In this document: positions 17,515 through 26,896 of the stretch, piece after piece
How the letters are laid out: each line of letters begins with the position of its first letter
How positions within the stretch are numbered: the stretch's first letter is position 1
Assembly (NCBI GenBank): GCA_024235755.1
Contig: JACKLV010000003.1
Location: 186,001 to 250,000, forward strand
Direction: 5' to 3'
Origin: Burkholderiales bacterium
Lineage (GTDB): Bacteria > Pseudomonadota > Gammaproteobacteria > Burkholderiales > Nitrosomonadaceae
DNA: 64,000 nucleotides
Program-made: the position numbers and the translations under genes
Notes under the pieces: model-generated
What the model was told of the DNA's origin: nothing
What the model saw: the letters and a program-made list of their open reading frames with translations, nothing else
Database searches by the model: none

Positions 17515-19914
17515 CTAGATCTTTTCTACTGCAATTTCCCCAAACAATGCGCCTAACGCAAATGTTTTCGGATGAGCGCCAGGAATGCGTACACAATCGA
17601 CGGGTAATTTCTCGTCACAAGCTGCTTCTAATTGCACCGCCTCGTCACCTTGTGTAACACGAATTTGATCACCCGTGCTGACACCCAGTTTCTGCATTAA
17701 AGATAAAGACATCCATGCGTAAATATTGCTCGCATCCCGGGTCTGCTGCAACGACTCTGCTCGGCGTACAATTGGATCAGCACTGTAAATCGGTATTTCG
17801 CCAATACGTTGAATGACATTTTCTTGACGAATACCCAGAACTGACACAGAGCCTCTAAGACTATTACTTAGATATTTATCCAATTCGACACTATTCGAAA
17901 AGATGTCATCGCGAATTTGCTCCGCCGTTTCATAATCAAAACCACTCAAATTTAAAATATTAGCCAAGACTCGTAACACTTTCCATGCCGGTCTTGCATC
18001 ACCCAGCGGCGCAACCACACCGTTAAAATTCTGAATACACCCCTCTGTATTGACAAAAGTCCCCGAGGTTTCGGTAAATGGCGCTATAGGAAGCACGACA
18101 TCAGCATATTCATGCACATTACCTTGATATGCGCTCAGCGACACCACAAAATCGGACGCCCTCATTGCGTTCATCGCCTGTTGCGCATTATATGTATCAA
18201 ACTCGGGCTCAACGTTCATGAGAATAAAGCCACGGCATTTGTTTTCGGCAGCTCCTCCTAGCATCTGCGCAGCATTTAGCCCAACAGACACGCCCGAATA
18301 TAAGCCGACAGAGGAAGATAAACCGGTTAAATCCGGGATAGCACCTGCCATATAGGCACCTACACTGTTCGCCGCTTCACCCAGAACACCAAAAGCCGCC
18401 CCAGTCACTTCGGCAATTGCATTCGACAGGATATGAATTTTTGTATAATCCGGATGGTGTTGCGCCAAATTCCCTAAATATACTGCTGCTGGTGCATTTC
18501 CTATTAAACTCGCAACAACGTCTTGCGTTTGTTCTGTACTCTGAACAGACGCGAGGATATCCTTAAGTTCCTGTGGAAAATCAATATGTTTTACCGTTAG
18601 CGCAGCTTTCAGGATTTCAGCAAGTGTCTGCACAATCATATCCGGAGCAACTATGATTTTACTGTTGACCACAGTTAGCAGGTCATCATCGACAGGATTT
18701 ACAATGTTAAGTTGCGTTCCTTTTTTTACCGTCTGTCTGATTCTTTGTGCTATCAGCGGATGATCTTTTCGTAAGGTACTGCCAACTATCAGTATCGATT
18801 TCAGTTCCGATATTCCTGCAATACTCGTACCTAACCATGGAATACCATGCAATTGCTTATCCGCACTGAAGTCTGATTGACGTAAACGGTGATCAATATT
18901 ACCGCTTCCAAGTTCGCGCATCAATTTTTGCAACAAATACAATTCTTCAGTTGTACTATGCGCAGAACCAAGTGCACCTAAACCCTGAGCCCCGTATTTT
19001 TCTTTTACTGCTAACAGGTTATTCGCGGTATACTCAAGCGCTTCCTGCCACTCACATTCTTGCCACACGCCATCCCGCTTGATCATAGGCGACGTCAAAC
19101 GGTCTTCCGAATTCAGACCTTCGTAGGAAAAACGATCCTTGTCAGAAAGCCAGCACTCATTGATGGCCTCGTTATCTCGAGGCAATATACGCATGACACG
19201 GTTATGTTTTACCTGAACAACCAAATTGGAACCCAGTCCACAGTGTGGACTGATCGACTTTCTGCGTGACAATTCCCATGTGCGCGCCGTATAGCGAAAT
19301 GGTTTGCTGACTAATGCGCCTACCGGACAAAGGTCAATTACATTGCCTGACAGTTCTGAATCTACAGTTTTACCAACGAAGGACAGGATTTCAGAATGCT
19401 CACCGCGCCCGGCCATGCCGAGTTCCATAATACCCGCAATCTCCTGACCAAAACGCACACATCGCGTACAGTGTATACATCTTGTCATGTCAGTTGAAAT
19501 TAATGGGCCAAGATTTTTATTGGAAACTACCCGTTTCGCTTCCTGATAACGCGATCCGCTGGAACCATAGCCAACGGCAAGATCCTGCAACTGACACTCT
19601 CCTCCTTGGTCACAAATTGGGCAATCCAATGGATGATTAATCAGTAAAAACTCCATAACGCCTTTTTGTGCTGTTACTGCCTGCTTGGAATGCGTATAGA
19701 CTTTCATGCCATCCATAACAGGCGTAGCACAAGCTGGCAACGGCTTGGGAGCCTTCTCAACCTGAACCAAGCACATACGGCAATTTGCCGCTATTGACAA
19801 TTTTTTGTGATAGCAAAAATGAGGGATATAGATGCCAATCTCTTTGGCACCATCCATAATGGTACTACCTTTGGGTACAGAAACCTGCTTACCGTCGATT
19901 TCGATATTGACCAT
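17515..19914 (-). CDS. nuoG: NADH-quinone oxidoreductase subunit G
   Basis: Large peripheral-arm iron-sulphur subunit of Complex I (799 residues). The N-terminus carries the [2Fe-2S] motif (CYHKKLSIAANCRMC with a later Cys in LPAC), then the His-Cys3 cluster region DCPICDQGGECQLQD, then ferredoxin-like CIHCTRCVRF. The remainder is a molybdopterin-oxidoreductase-like domain that no longer binds molybdenum in this family. It follows nuoF by 93 bp, the largest gap in the left half of the cluster. Confidence 0.97.
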   Translation of the reverse strand: MVNIEIDGKQVSVPKGSTIMDGAKEIGIYIPHFCYHKKLSIAANCRMCLVQVEKAPKPLPACATPVMDGMKVYTHSKQAVTAQKGVMEFLLINHPLDCPICDQGGECQLQDLAVGYGSSGSRYQEAKRVVSNKNLGPLISTDMTRCIHCTRCVRFGQEIAGIMELGMAGRGEHSEILSFVGKTVDSELSGNVIDLCPVGALVSKPFRYTARTWELSRRKSISPHCGLGSNLVVQVKHNRVMRILPRDNEAINECWLSDKDRFSYEGLNSEDRLTSPMIKRDGVWQECEWQEALEYTANNLLAVKEKYGAQGLGALGSAHSTTEELYLLQKLMRELGSGNIDHRLRQSDFSADKQLHGIPWLGTSIAGISELKSILIVGSTLRKDHPLIAQRIRQTVKKGTQLNIVNPVDDDLLTVVNSKIIVAPDMIVQTLAEILKAALTVKHIDFPQELKDILASVQSTEQTQDVVASLIGNAPAAVYLGNLAQHHPDYTKIHILSNAIAEVTGAAFGVLGEAANSVGAYMAGAIPDLTGLSSSVGLYSGVSVGLNAAQMLGGAAENKCRGFILMNVEPEFDTYNAQQAMNAMRASDFVVSLSAYQGNVHEYADVVLPIAPFTETSGTFVNTEGCIQNFNGVVAPLGDARPAWKVLRVLANILNLSGFDYETAEQIRDDIFSNSVELDKYLSNSLRGSVSVLGIRQENVIQRIGEIPIYSADPIVRRAESLQQTRDASNIYAWMSLSLMQKLGVSTGDQIRVTQGDEAVQLEAACDEKLPVDCVRIPGAHPKTFALGALFGEIAVEKI

Positions 19915-20007
19915 CAGCTAAAATTCTTGTTTTTAAAGTTTTTTGTAAATTGATCCAAGCGCTAATTAATTGATTTTCAATCAAACGAGATTAAAACACT
20001 CATACGA

Positions 20008-21285
20008 CTACACCATGCATTTCTTGTGTTCTATATGATATGCAAATTCTTCTCTGAAATGCTGAATCATGGCACGAACCGGCATGGCTGCGGCATCACC
20101 TAATGCACAAATTGTACGGCCCTGGATATTATCAGCAATATCGTCAAGCAAATCTAGATCTTCCTGGCGACCCTTTCCATGCTCAATGCGATTAACAATT
20201 CGATAAAGCCAACCTGTACCCTCCCGACACGGCGTGCATTGACCACAGGATTCTTCAAAATAAAAATAAGATAAGCGCTCAAGCGCTCTCACCATACAAG
20301 TCGTCTCATCCATAATAATGACTGCACCCGACCCCAACATGGAGCCTGCTTTTGCTATAGAATCATAATCCATAGCTGTTTCCATCATAACATCGCCAGG
20401 GAGTACCGGCATTGAAGAACCTCCTGGTATGCAACCCTTCAGCTTGCGTCCACCACGCATTCCTCCAGCCAGTTCCAGCAACTCAGCAAACGGTGTACCA
20501 AGCGGGATTTCATAATTCCCCGGTTTGTTCACATGGCCGGAAATTGAAAAAATTTTTGTGCCGCCATTATTTGGTTTGCCTAACTTTAAATACTGCTCGC
20601 CACCGTTGCGAATGATCCAAGGAACTGATGCAAAAGTTTCAGTATTGTTAATCGTAGTAGGCTTTCCATATAAACCAAAATTTGCTGGGAAAGGGGGTTT
20701 AAAACGTGGCTGACCTTTTTTACCTTCTATAGATTCAAGCAGGGCCGTTTCCTCACCACAAATATAAGCACCATATCCATGATGATTATACAGCTGAAAA
20801 CCAAAGGATGATCCTAGAATATTATCACCGAGATATCCCGCAGCTCTCGCTTCTTCTACTGCTTCTTCCATTCGCTCATAGGTTTCCCATATCTCCCCAT
20901 GAATATAATTATAGCCAGCTTTCGCACCCATTGCATATGCAGCGATAATCATCCCCTCTATGAGGATATGCGGGTTATAACGCAAGATGTCGCGATCTTT
21001 AAATGTTCCGGGCTCACCTTCATCCGAGTTACATACGATATATTTATCCCCTTGATAATCCTTGGGCATAAAACTCCATTTCAAACCGGTCGGAAAACCC
21101 GCTCCACCGCGCCCACGCAACGCGGATAACTTAACCTCCTCAATAATTGCTTCAGGAGTTAAGTTTTGCGATAAAATTTTTCTCAGCGCAGCATAGCCGT
21201 CGCGCTTTTCATAACTCTTCAAACGCCAGTTATCCGGATCCGCTGGATCGACACCGTTGAGTAAAGTGAGCGGATATTGTTTCAT
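20008..21285 (-). CDS. nuoF: NADH-quinone oxidoreductase subunit F
   Basis: NADH-binding, FMN-containing entry subunit of Complex I (425 residues). The NADH/FMN glycine-rich segment reads LRGRGGAGFPTGLKW, and the N3 [4Fe-4S] motif reads ESCGQCTPCREG with a distal Cys in TICALGDAAA. Its ATG overlaps the nuoE stop by 4 bp, indicating translational coupling between these two partners of the NADH module. Confidence 0.98.
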   Translation of the reverse strand: MKQYPLTLLNGVDPADPDNWRLKSYEKRDGYAALRKILSQNLTPEAIIEEVKLSALRGRGGAGFPTGLKWSFMPKDYQGDKYIVCNSDEGEPGTFKDRDILRYNPHILIEGMIIAAYAMGAKAGYNYIHGEIWETYERMEEAVEEARAAGYLGDNILGSSFGFQLYNHHGYGAYICGEETALLESIEGKKGQPRFKPPFPANFGLYGKPTTINNTETFASVPWIIRNGGEQYLKLGKPNNGGTKIFSISGHVNKPGNYEIPLGTPFAELLELAGGMRGGRKLKGCIPGGSSMPVLPGDVMMETAMDYDSIAKAGSMLGSGAVIIMDETTCMVRALERLSYFYFEESCGQCTPCREGTGWLYRIVNRIEHGKGRQEDLDLLDDIADNIQGRTICALGDAAAMPVRAMIQHFREEFAYHIEHKKCMV

Positions 21286-21758
21286 TTGCCCATTTCCTCC
21301 AACATGTCATCAATTTTTTCATGGGACATAAAACTGCACATACGCTTGTTATTCACCAGCATAACCGGCGCATCACCACAAGCTCCCATACACTCACCTT
21401 CCTTCAAAGTAAATTTTCCATCCGGTGTCGTTTGATTGAACTCTATTCCCAATTTTTGTTTCAGGTATTCTGCAGCATCGTTTCCACCAGATAGTGCACA
21501 GGGCAAATTGGTACAGACAGTTATCTTGTGTTGACCTACAGGCTCAAGGTTATACATGTTATAAAATGTTGCGACCTCATACACCGCAATAGCAGGCATA
21601 CCTAAATAGTCCGCAACAAAATCCATTGTCTCACTTGCCAGCCATCCTTTTTCATCCTGCGCAATTGCCAGAGCCGACATCACTGCGGATTGCTTTTGAT
21701 CTACAGGATATTTTGCTATTTCATGGTCAATCTTTTTTAGGGATTCAGCACTTAACAT
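21282..21758 (-). CDS. nuoE: NADH-quinone oxidoreductase subunit E
   Basis: Thioredoxin-fold subunit that holds the off-pathway [2Fe-2S] cluster N1a (158 residues). The four ligand cysteines are visible in VCTNLPC and GECMGACG. It overlaps nuoF by 4 bp and starts 5 bp after the nuoD stop. Confidence 0.97.
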   Translation of the reverse strand: MLSAESLKKIDHEIAKYPVDQKQSAVMSALAIAQDEKGWLASETMDFVADYLGMPAIAVYEVATFYNMYNLEPVGQHKITVCTNLPCALSGGNDAAEYLKQKLGIEFNQTTPDGKFTLKEGECMGACGDAPVMLVNNKRMCSFMSHEKIDDMLEEMGK

Positions 21759-21763
21759 CTCAA

Positions 21764-23017
21764 TTATCTATCAATTTCACCAAAGACTATATCTTGTGTC
21801 CCAATAATCGCTACTACATCAGCAATCATATGACCACGCGACATTTCATCAAGCGCGGCCAAATGCGCAAAACCAGGCGCCCGGATTTTTAATCGATACG
21901 GTTTGTTGGCGCCGTTGGATACCAAATATATGCCGAATTCCCCCTTAGGATGTTCAACACCAACATAGGCTTCACCCGGAGGAACATGAAATCCTTCAGA
22001 AAAAAGTTTGAAATGATGAATCATTTCCTCCATATTCTGCTTCATGTCGATACGCGACGGCGGCGCAACTTTATGATTATCGGTTATTACTGGCCCGGGG
22101 TTTTTACGCAACCAGTCGACACACTGCTTAATAATCCGATTAGACTGACGGAATTCCTCCATACGTACCAAGTAGCGGTCATAACAGTCACCGTTTACGC
22201 CCACAGGAATATCAAAATCAAGCCGGTCATAGACTTCATAAGGTTGCTTTTTTCTCAAGTCCCATTCCACACCTGAACCTCGCAACATTGGTCCAGTAAA
22301 CCCTAGCGCCTTCGCGCGCTCAGGCGATACTACGCCGACATCAACAAGCCGCTGCTTCCAAATACGATTATCCGTTAACAACGTTTCATATTCATCTACA
22401 TAAGTCGGAAAACGCTCTGTAAAATCTTCAATGAAATCCAGCAAGGAACCTTCACGATTCTGATTTCTTATACGCGTTTGTTTATCAGTGTGAATAGTTG
22501 ACGCCTGATACTTTGGCATCGTATCCGGCAAATCACGGTATACACCGCCTGGCCGATAATAAGCTGCGTGCAGTCTCGCACCCGAAACAGCTTCATAACA
22601 ATCCATCAGATCTTCCCGCTCACGGAACGCGTAAAGAAACATGGTCATGGCTCCGACATCTAGCGCATGCGCGCCGATCCACAACAGATGATTTAAAATA
22701 CGCGTAATTTCATCAAACATCACGCGTATATATTGCGCCCGTAACGGCACCTCAAGCTGGAGCAATTTTTCGATAGCCATGACATAAGCATGCTCATTGA
22801 CCATCATGGAAACATAATCTAAACGATCCATGTAAGGAACAGACTGCAAGTATGTCTTATTTTCCGCAAGCTTCTCAGTGGCACGATGTAACAGCCCAAT
22901 ATGCGGGTCTGCACGCCGAACCACTTCCCCATCCAACTCTAGAACCAACCGCAAAACCCCGTGTGCCGCCGGATGCTGTGGTCCAAAATTCATGGTGTAA
23001 TTTCTAATTTCCGCCAT
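21764..23017 (-). CDS. nuoD: NADH-quinone oxidoreductase subunit D
   Basis: The 49-kDa-type subunit, related to the NiFe-hydrogenase large subunit, which forms the quinone-reduction site with NuoB. The 417-residue protein starts MAEIRNYTMNFGPQHPAAHG, containing the quinone-site His, and has the hallmark LELDGEVVRRADPHIGLLHR. It is separate from nuoC here, unlike the nuoCD fusion of E. coli. Confidence 0.98.
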   Translation of the reverse strand: MAEIRNYTMNFGPQHPAAHGVLRLVLELDGEVVRRADPHIGLLHRATEKLAENKTYLQSVPYMDRLDYVSMMVNEHAYVMAIEKLLQLEVPLRAQYIRVMFDEITRILNHLLWIGAHALDVGAMTMFLYAFREREDLMDCYEAVSGARLHAAYYRPGGVYRDLPDTMPKYQASTIHTDKQTRIRNQNREGSLLDFIEDFTERFPTYVDEYETLLTDNRIWKQRLVDVGVVSPERAKALGFTGPMLRGSGVEWDLRKKQPYEVYDRLDFDIPVGVNGDCYDRYLVRMEEFRQSNRIIKQCVDWLRKNPGPVITDNHKVAPPSRIDMKQNMEEMIHHFKLFSEGFHVPPGEAYVGVEHPKGEFGIYLVSNGANKPYRLKIRAPGFAHLAALDEMSRGHMIADVVAIIGTQDIVFGEIDR

Positions 23018-23063
23018 ATTTTTAATATCTTATTCTTTTATCAACCAATTGCACATAACACTA

Positions 23064-23684
23064 TTACATATGGCCATTGCCATAGTTTTGTTCGCGGATC
23101 ACATACGGTGTAATCTCACGTGGCTCGATACTGACCGGTTGATAAATAACACGCTTTTGTTCTTCATCGTAACGCATCTCAACATAACCTGAAATCGGAA
23201 AATCTTTTCGAAACGGATTACCAACAAAACCATAATCGGTCAGTATTCTTCTTAAATCCGAATGACCTGAAAATACGATACCAAAAAGATCAAATGCTTC
23301 GCGTTCAAACCAATTTGCCCCCGGCCAGATTTTCATGACTGAATCCACGGCTGGAAATTCGGTTTCTTCTGCAAACACTTTCATCCGCAAACGATGATTA
23401 TGACTAACTGACAGCAAATGATAAACTACCGCAAAACGCCTGCCATTGGATTGCCCTAAGGCATTCGTTTCATCGCCATATGTAGAATAATCTACCCCAC
23501 ACAAATCGACCAGTGTATCAAAACCCAAATCTTCATGATCACGTAAAACCTCACTGACCGAATGCACATCTTTTGCTCGAATTACAATTGTCAGTTCATC
23601 AAAAAGCTTATGCAAACTAACTAAGCGTTCTGCCAAAATACGTGTTAACGATTCGGCCAAAACTTCATGTCGGTTTTTATCCAT
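23064..23684 (-). CDS. nuoC: NADH-quinone oxidoreductase subunit C
   Basis: The 30-kDa-type peripheral subunit (206 residues). The signature WFEREAFDLFGIVFSGHSDL, followed by RRILTDYGFVGNPFRKDFP, is intact. It begins 5 bp after nuoB ends and is unfused from nuoD. Confidence 0.97.
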   Translation of the reverse strand: MDKNRHEVLAESLTRILAERLVSLHKLFDELTIVIRAKDVHSVSEVLRDHEDLGFDTLVDLCGVDYSTYGDETNALGQSNGRRFAVVYHLLSVSHNHRLRMKVFAEETEFPAVDSVMKIWPGANWFEREAFDLFGIVFSGHSDLRRILTDYGFVGNPFRKDFPISGYVEMRYDEEQKRVIYQPVSIEPREITPYVIREQNYGNGHM

Positions 23685-23689
23685 AGAAT

Positions 23690-24169
23690 TTATGATCGCG
23701 CAATTGTATTTGTTCGGCTTATCTTGTTTTGTAACTGGATTATGCCATACAGCAGTGCTTCAGCTGTCGGAGGACAACCAGGAACATAAATGTCAACCGG
23801 CACAATACGATCACAACCCCGTACCACGGAATATGAGTAATGATAATATCCACCACCGTTAGCACATGATCCCATAGAAATCACCCAACGTGGTTCCGCC
23901 ATTTGGTCATATACTTTTCTCAGCGCCGGAGCCATTTTGTTACACAACGTACCTGCAACAATCATTACGTCCGACTGTCTTGGGCTTGGACGAAAAACAA
24001 TACCAAAACGATCAAGATCATATCGCGAAGCGCCAGTTTGCATCATTTCCACCGCACAACAGGCCAACCCGAATGTCATGGGCCACATGGACCCTGTTCG
24101 CCCCCAGTTGATCACTGAATCCAGACTTGTTGTAATAAAACCTTTTTCTAAAGCGCCTTCAATACTCAT
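23690..24169 (-). CDS. nuoB: NADH-quinone oxidoreductase subunit B
   Basis: Holds the terminal [4Fe-4S] cluster N2 that reduces quinone. Cluster ligands are seen in ACCAVEMM (tandem Cys), in GSCANGGGYYH and in VPGCPPTAEAL. A longer frame extends to 24220, but the ATG at 24167-24169 (MSIEGALEKGF) gives 159 residues, which is the family length, and lies just 4 nt after the nuoA stop. The upstream extension only re-reads the end of nuoA. Confidence 0.97.
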   Translation of the reverse strand: MSIEGALEKGFITTSLDSVINWGRTGSMWPMTFGLACCAVEMMQTGASRYDLDRFGIVFRPSPRQSDVMIVAGTLCNKMAPALRKVYDQMAEPRWVISMGSCANGGGYYHYSYSVVRGCDRIVPVDIYVPGCPPTAEALLYGIIQLQNKISRTNTIARS

Positions 24170-24173
24170 AATT

Positions 24174-24530
24174 TTAATCCCACTCCAGCGCGCCCCGCAC
24201 CCATTCGTAAATAAATCCAACGACTAGAATGCCCAGGAATACCATCATCGCGACAAAACCGAATAAACCTATCTCCTCAAGAACAATTGCCCAGGGAAAT
24301 AAGAAAGCAATTTCCAAATCAAACAAAATAAACAATATCGCAACCAGGTAATAGCGTACATCAAACCTCATACGCGCATCTTCAAATGCCTCAAAACCAC
24401 ACTCGTACGCTGAAAGCTTTTCTTTATCAGGACGATTAGGCGCCATCAACCAACCGCCGATCATGCATCCAGCGCCCACAACAAAGCCAATAATTAAAAA
24501 TAATAGAATTGGAAAATAATTTTCAAGCAT
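24174..24530 (-). CDS. nuoA: NADH-quinone oxidoreductase subunit A
   Basis: Small three-helix membrane subunit at the arm junction (118 residues). The family segment YECGFEAFEDARMRFDVRYYL and then ILFDLEIAFLFPWA is intact. It is the first nuo gene and lies about 87 bp downstream of the tRNA-Leu gene in the same transcription direction. Confidence 0.97.
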   Translation of the reverse strand: MLENYFPILLFLIIGFVVGAGCMIGGWLMAPNRPDKEKLSAYECGFEAFEDARMRFDVRYYLVAILFILFDLEIAFLFPWAIVLEEIGLFGFVAMMVFLGILVVGFIYEWVRGALEWD

Positions 24531-24616
24531 TTATCTATTTTACTTTATTTAGCAATGAATAATTAAAAACCACAAAATTTCAGACATGAAACACAGAAGC
24601 GCAATTCAGTCATGCA

Positions 24617-24701
24617 TGGTGCCGACGGCGAGACTCGAACTCGCACGACTTTCGCCACCGCCCCCTCAAGACGGCGTGTCTACCAGTTCCACCACGTCGG
24701 C
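24617..24701 (-). tRNA. tRNA-Leu, anticodon GAG
   Basis: Read on the minus strand, the acceptor arm GCCGACG pairs with CGTCGGC followed by A and an encoded CCA. The anticodon stem CCGTC/GGCGG encloses the loop TTGAGGG with anticodon GAG, reading CUC and CUU. The long variable arm (GGCGAAAGTC region) and the T-loop GTTCGAGTC are present. Encoded between secG and nuoA on the same strand, it must be processed from the tpiA-secG-nuo transcript or have its own promoter. Confidence 0.97.
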
Positions 24702-24742
24702 GGTTAGCTTTGAATATGCCAAAGGCCCAAACCTCAAGCAAA

Positions 24743-25135
24743 CTAATCCGGTATCTGATCTACCCTCGAAGCACCGTCTACATCAGAAACATTTGGCACC
24801 GGTATTTCCTCTACGTCAGGTACCATTTTCTGCAAATCGGTCACAGATTCATCCTGTTTCTCTTCAACTTGATCAACCAAACCCATTATTCCTAGATCTT
24901 CTGTTTGATGCATCGTAAGATAAGTCAAACTCATGCTCGTTATAAAAAACAGAGTGGCGATAACACTGGTCGTTCTACTTAAAAACGTAGCAGAGCCACT
25001 AGCGCCAAACAGACTACCTGCAGAGCCGCTGCCAAAAGCCGCCCCCATATCCGCGCCTTTACCTTGTTGCAAAAGCACCAACACGATGAGTACAACCGCT
25101 AATATAACATGAATAGACCAAACCAAGGTTTCCAA
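24743..25135 (-). CDS. secG: Protein-export membrane protein SecG
   Basis: Accessory subunit of the SecYEG translocon (130 residues). Two membrane helices flank the family segment VLLQQGKGADMGAAFGSGSA, with SLFGASGSATFLSRTTSV after it. The C-terminal ~35 residues are acidic and cytoplasmic or unstructured. It is 17 bp after tpiA and followed by tRNA-Leu, the usual proteobacterial arrangement. Confidence 0.96.
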   Translation of the reverse strand: METLVWSIHVILAVVLIVLVLLQQGKGADMGAAFGSGSAGSLFGASGSATFLSRTTSVIATLFFITSMSLTYLTMHQTEDLGIMGLVDQVEEKQDESVTDLQKMVPDVEEIPVPNVSDVDGASRVDQIPD

Positions 25136-25152
25136 ACTTCAACTCCAATATT

Positions 25153-25911
25153 TTAACTGTGTGCTGCCTTACAAATGGCGATAAAATCATCAGCTATGAG
25201 CGAGGCGCCACCTATTAATCCGCCATCAATATCTGGCATTGCAAACAACTCCGCAGCATTATTTGCCTTTACACTGCCGCCATACAATACCGTTACGCCC
25301 GCAGCGACTTCCGCATTTTGTTTTGCTATACCCTGCCGAATAAAATGATGTATATCCTGAGCCTGCTGGGGAGTTGCTGTTTTACCTGTTCCAATTGCCC
25401 AGACAGGTTCGTATGCAATCACAGCGTTACTCAGAGAGTCCACACCCGCCAATGCCAACACGGCATTTACCTGCTCTTCAATAATTTGCTCCGTAGTATC
25501 AGAGTCTCGTTGCTCAAGTGTTTCGCCCACACATAAAATCGGCACCAATTTATGCTTTTGTGCAGTGAGATACTTTTCCGCCACAACCTGATTACTTTCT
25601 CCATACAGCATTCTTCTTTCTGAATGACCTACAATGACATAAGTACAATTAAAATCATTCAGCATAACCGCAGACACTTCACCGGTATACGCACCTTTCT
25701 CATGCTGGCTAACATTCTGTGCGCCCCATTTGATATTTGTACCCTGCAGTTTCGATTGAACCGTTGCCAGATAAGGATAAGGCACGCAAACAGCGCAATT
25801 GGCCTCGTTTCCAAGCACGGCAATACCTTTATTTAACGCATTTAGCAGCGTATCATTATCAAGTAGGCTGCCATGCATTTTCCAGTTTCCAGCAACCAGC
25901 TTCTTTCGCAT
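25153..25911 (-). CDS. tpiA: Triosephosphate isomerase
   Basis: Interconverts glyceraldehyde-3-phosphate and dihydroxyacetone phosphate. Catalytic Lys in AGNWKMHG, His in IVGHSERR and Glu in AYEPVWAIGTG are all present, as is the phosphate-gripping YGGSVKANN. The 252-residue length is normal. The ATG at 25911 is preceded by AAGGGA at a suitable distance. It is the promoter-proximal gene of the tpiA-secG-tRNA-nuo block. Confidence 0.97.
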   Translation of the reverse strand: MRKKLVAGNWKMHGSLLDNDTLLNALNKGIAVLGNEANCAVCVPYPYLATVQSKLQGTNIKWGAQNVSQHEKGAYTGEVSAVMLNDFNCTYVIVGHSERRMLYGESNQVVAEKYLTAQKHKLVPILCVGETLEQRDSDTTEQIIEEQVNAVLALAGVDSLSNAVIAYEPVWAIGTGKTATPQQAQDIHHFIRQGIAKQNAEVAAGVTVLYGGSVKANNAAELFAMPDIDGGLIGGASLIADDFIAICKAAHS

Positions 25912-25942
25912 TCTTTTATCCCTTGCTTACTCAAAAGGGGCG

Positions 25943-25974
25943 ATGCTACCTCTGATTGACTGATGAGTCAATCA
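25943..25974 (-). promoter_or_regulatory. Promoter of tpiA-secG-nuo with overlapping inverted repeat
   Basis: On the minus strand TTGACT (25966-25971) and TAGCAT (25943-25948) are separated by 17 bp, with a start expected near 25936. A perfect 9-bp inverted repeat, TGATTGACT-n4-AGTCAATCA (25953-25974), covers the -35 box and most of the spacer. That position suits a repressor operator. The regulator is unknown. Confidence 0.55.
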
Positions 25975-26109
25975 TATTGCGTTTGGCCGGAATTGACGAT
26001 GGATTAAAAATAACCTAGGGTATCCAACAATTGATCAAAACAATTGAGGACCAATACGGAATCAAAATGCTACTTCAAATTTTAATTATTTAGTAATAAA
26101 ACAAAGTCC

Positions 26110-26892
26110 TTAACCAAATCTACCGGTAATATAATCTTCAGTTTGTTTATTTTTCGGTTTGATAAAAATAGTATCTGTTTCATCAAACTCAATCAATTCG
26201 CCAAGATACATGTATGCTGTGTAGTCAGAAACTCTAGCAGCTTGCTGCATATTATGTGTCACAATCAAAATTGTTACTTTATCTTTCAGATCGGCTATCA
26301 ATTCTTCAATACTTGCCGTTGCAATAGGATCCAATGCCGATGTAGGTTCATCAAATAAAAGAATTTCCGGATCTGTTGCCAATGCACGTGCTATACATAA
26401 GCGTTGTTGTTGTCCACCTGAAAGATTAAAAGCCAAATCATTTAACCGATCTTTAACTTCATCCCATAAAGCAGCATTACGCAAGGCATCTTCAATTTTT
26501 TCATCGAGAATGGCTCTCTGCTTGATTCCCCTGACTCTTAAACCGTATGCAACATTTTCATAGATTGATTTCGGAAAGGGATTAGGTTTTTGGAATACCA
26601 TGCTGATGCGCATCCGTACTTCGATAGGATCCACCCTGGGCAATAAAATATTAACATTATCGGGATATAACATGATATCGCCTTCGTAACGATTCCCCGG
26701 ATATAAATCGTGCATGCGGTTAAAGCATCTCAAGAATGTTGATTTACCACACCCGGATGGTCCGATAAGTGCTGTAATTTTTTTGTCATGCAGCACCATA
26801 TCAATGTTTTTTAACGCATTAAATGTACCATAATAAAAACTCAGATTTTTTACTTCTGATTTGTACTGATTTATCTCTGTACTTTTTTGCAT
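26110..26892 (-). CDS. pstB: Phosphate ABC transporter ATP-binding protein PstB
   Basis: ATPase of the high-affinity phosphate importer. Walker A GPSGCGKST, signature LSGGQQQRLCIARAL, Walker B EILLFDEPTSALDP and the switch His (VTHNMQQ) are intact. The ATG at 26890-26892 (MQKSTEINQY) gives 260 residues. The longer frame to 26949 overlaps pstA by 53 bp, so the shorter one is preferred. It is the last gene of pstC-pstA-pstB. No phoU follows in the 198 bp before tpiA. Confidence 0.95.
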   Translation of the reverse strand: MQKSTEINQYKSEVKNLSFYYGTFNALKNIDMVLHDKKITALIGPSGCGKSTFLRCFNRMHDLYPGNRYEGDIMLYPDNVNILLPRVDPIEVRMRISMVFQKPNPFPKSIYENVAYGLRVRGIKQRAILDEKIEDALRNAALWDEVKDRLNDLAFNLSGGQQQRLCIARALATDPEILLFDEPTSALDPIATASIEELIADLKDKVTILIVTHNMQQAARVSDYTAYMYLGELIEFDETDTIFIKPKNKQTEDYITGRFG

Positions 26893-26896
26893 TTTT

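Noticed and set aside
24743..24918. Extended plus-strand frames opposite secG and the tRNA
   Set aside because: They run antisense through the tRNA-Leu gene and secG and have no independent support.
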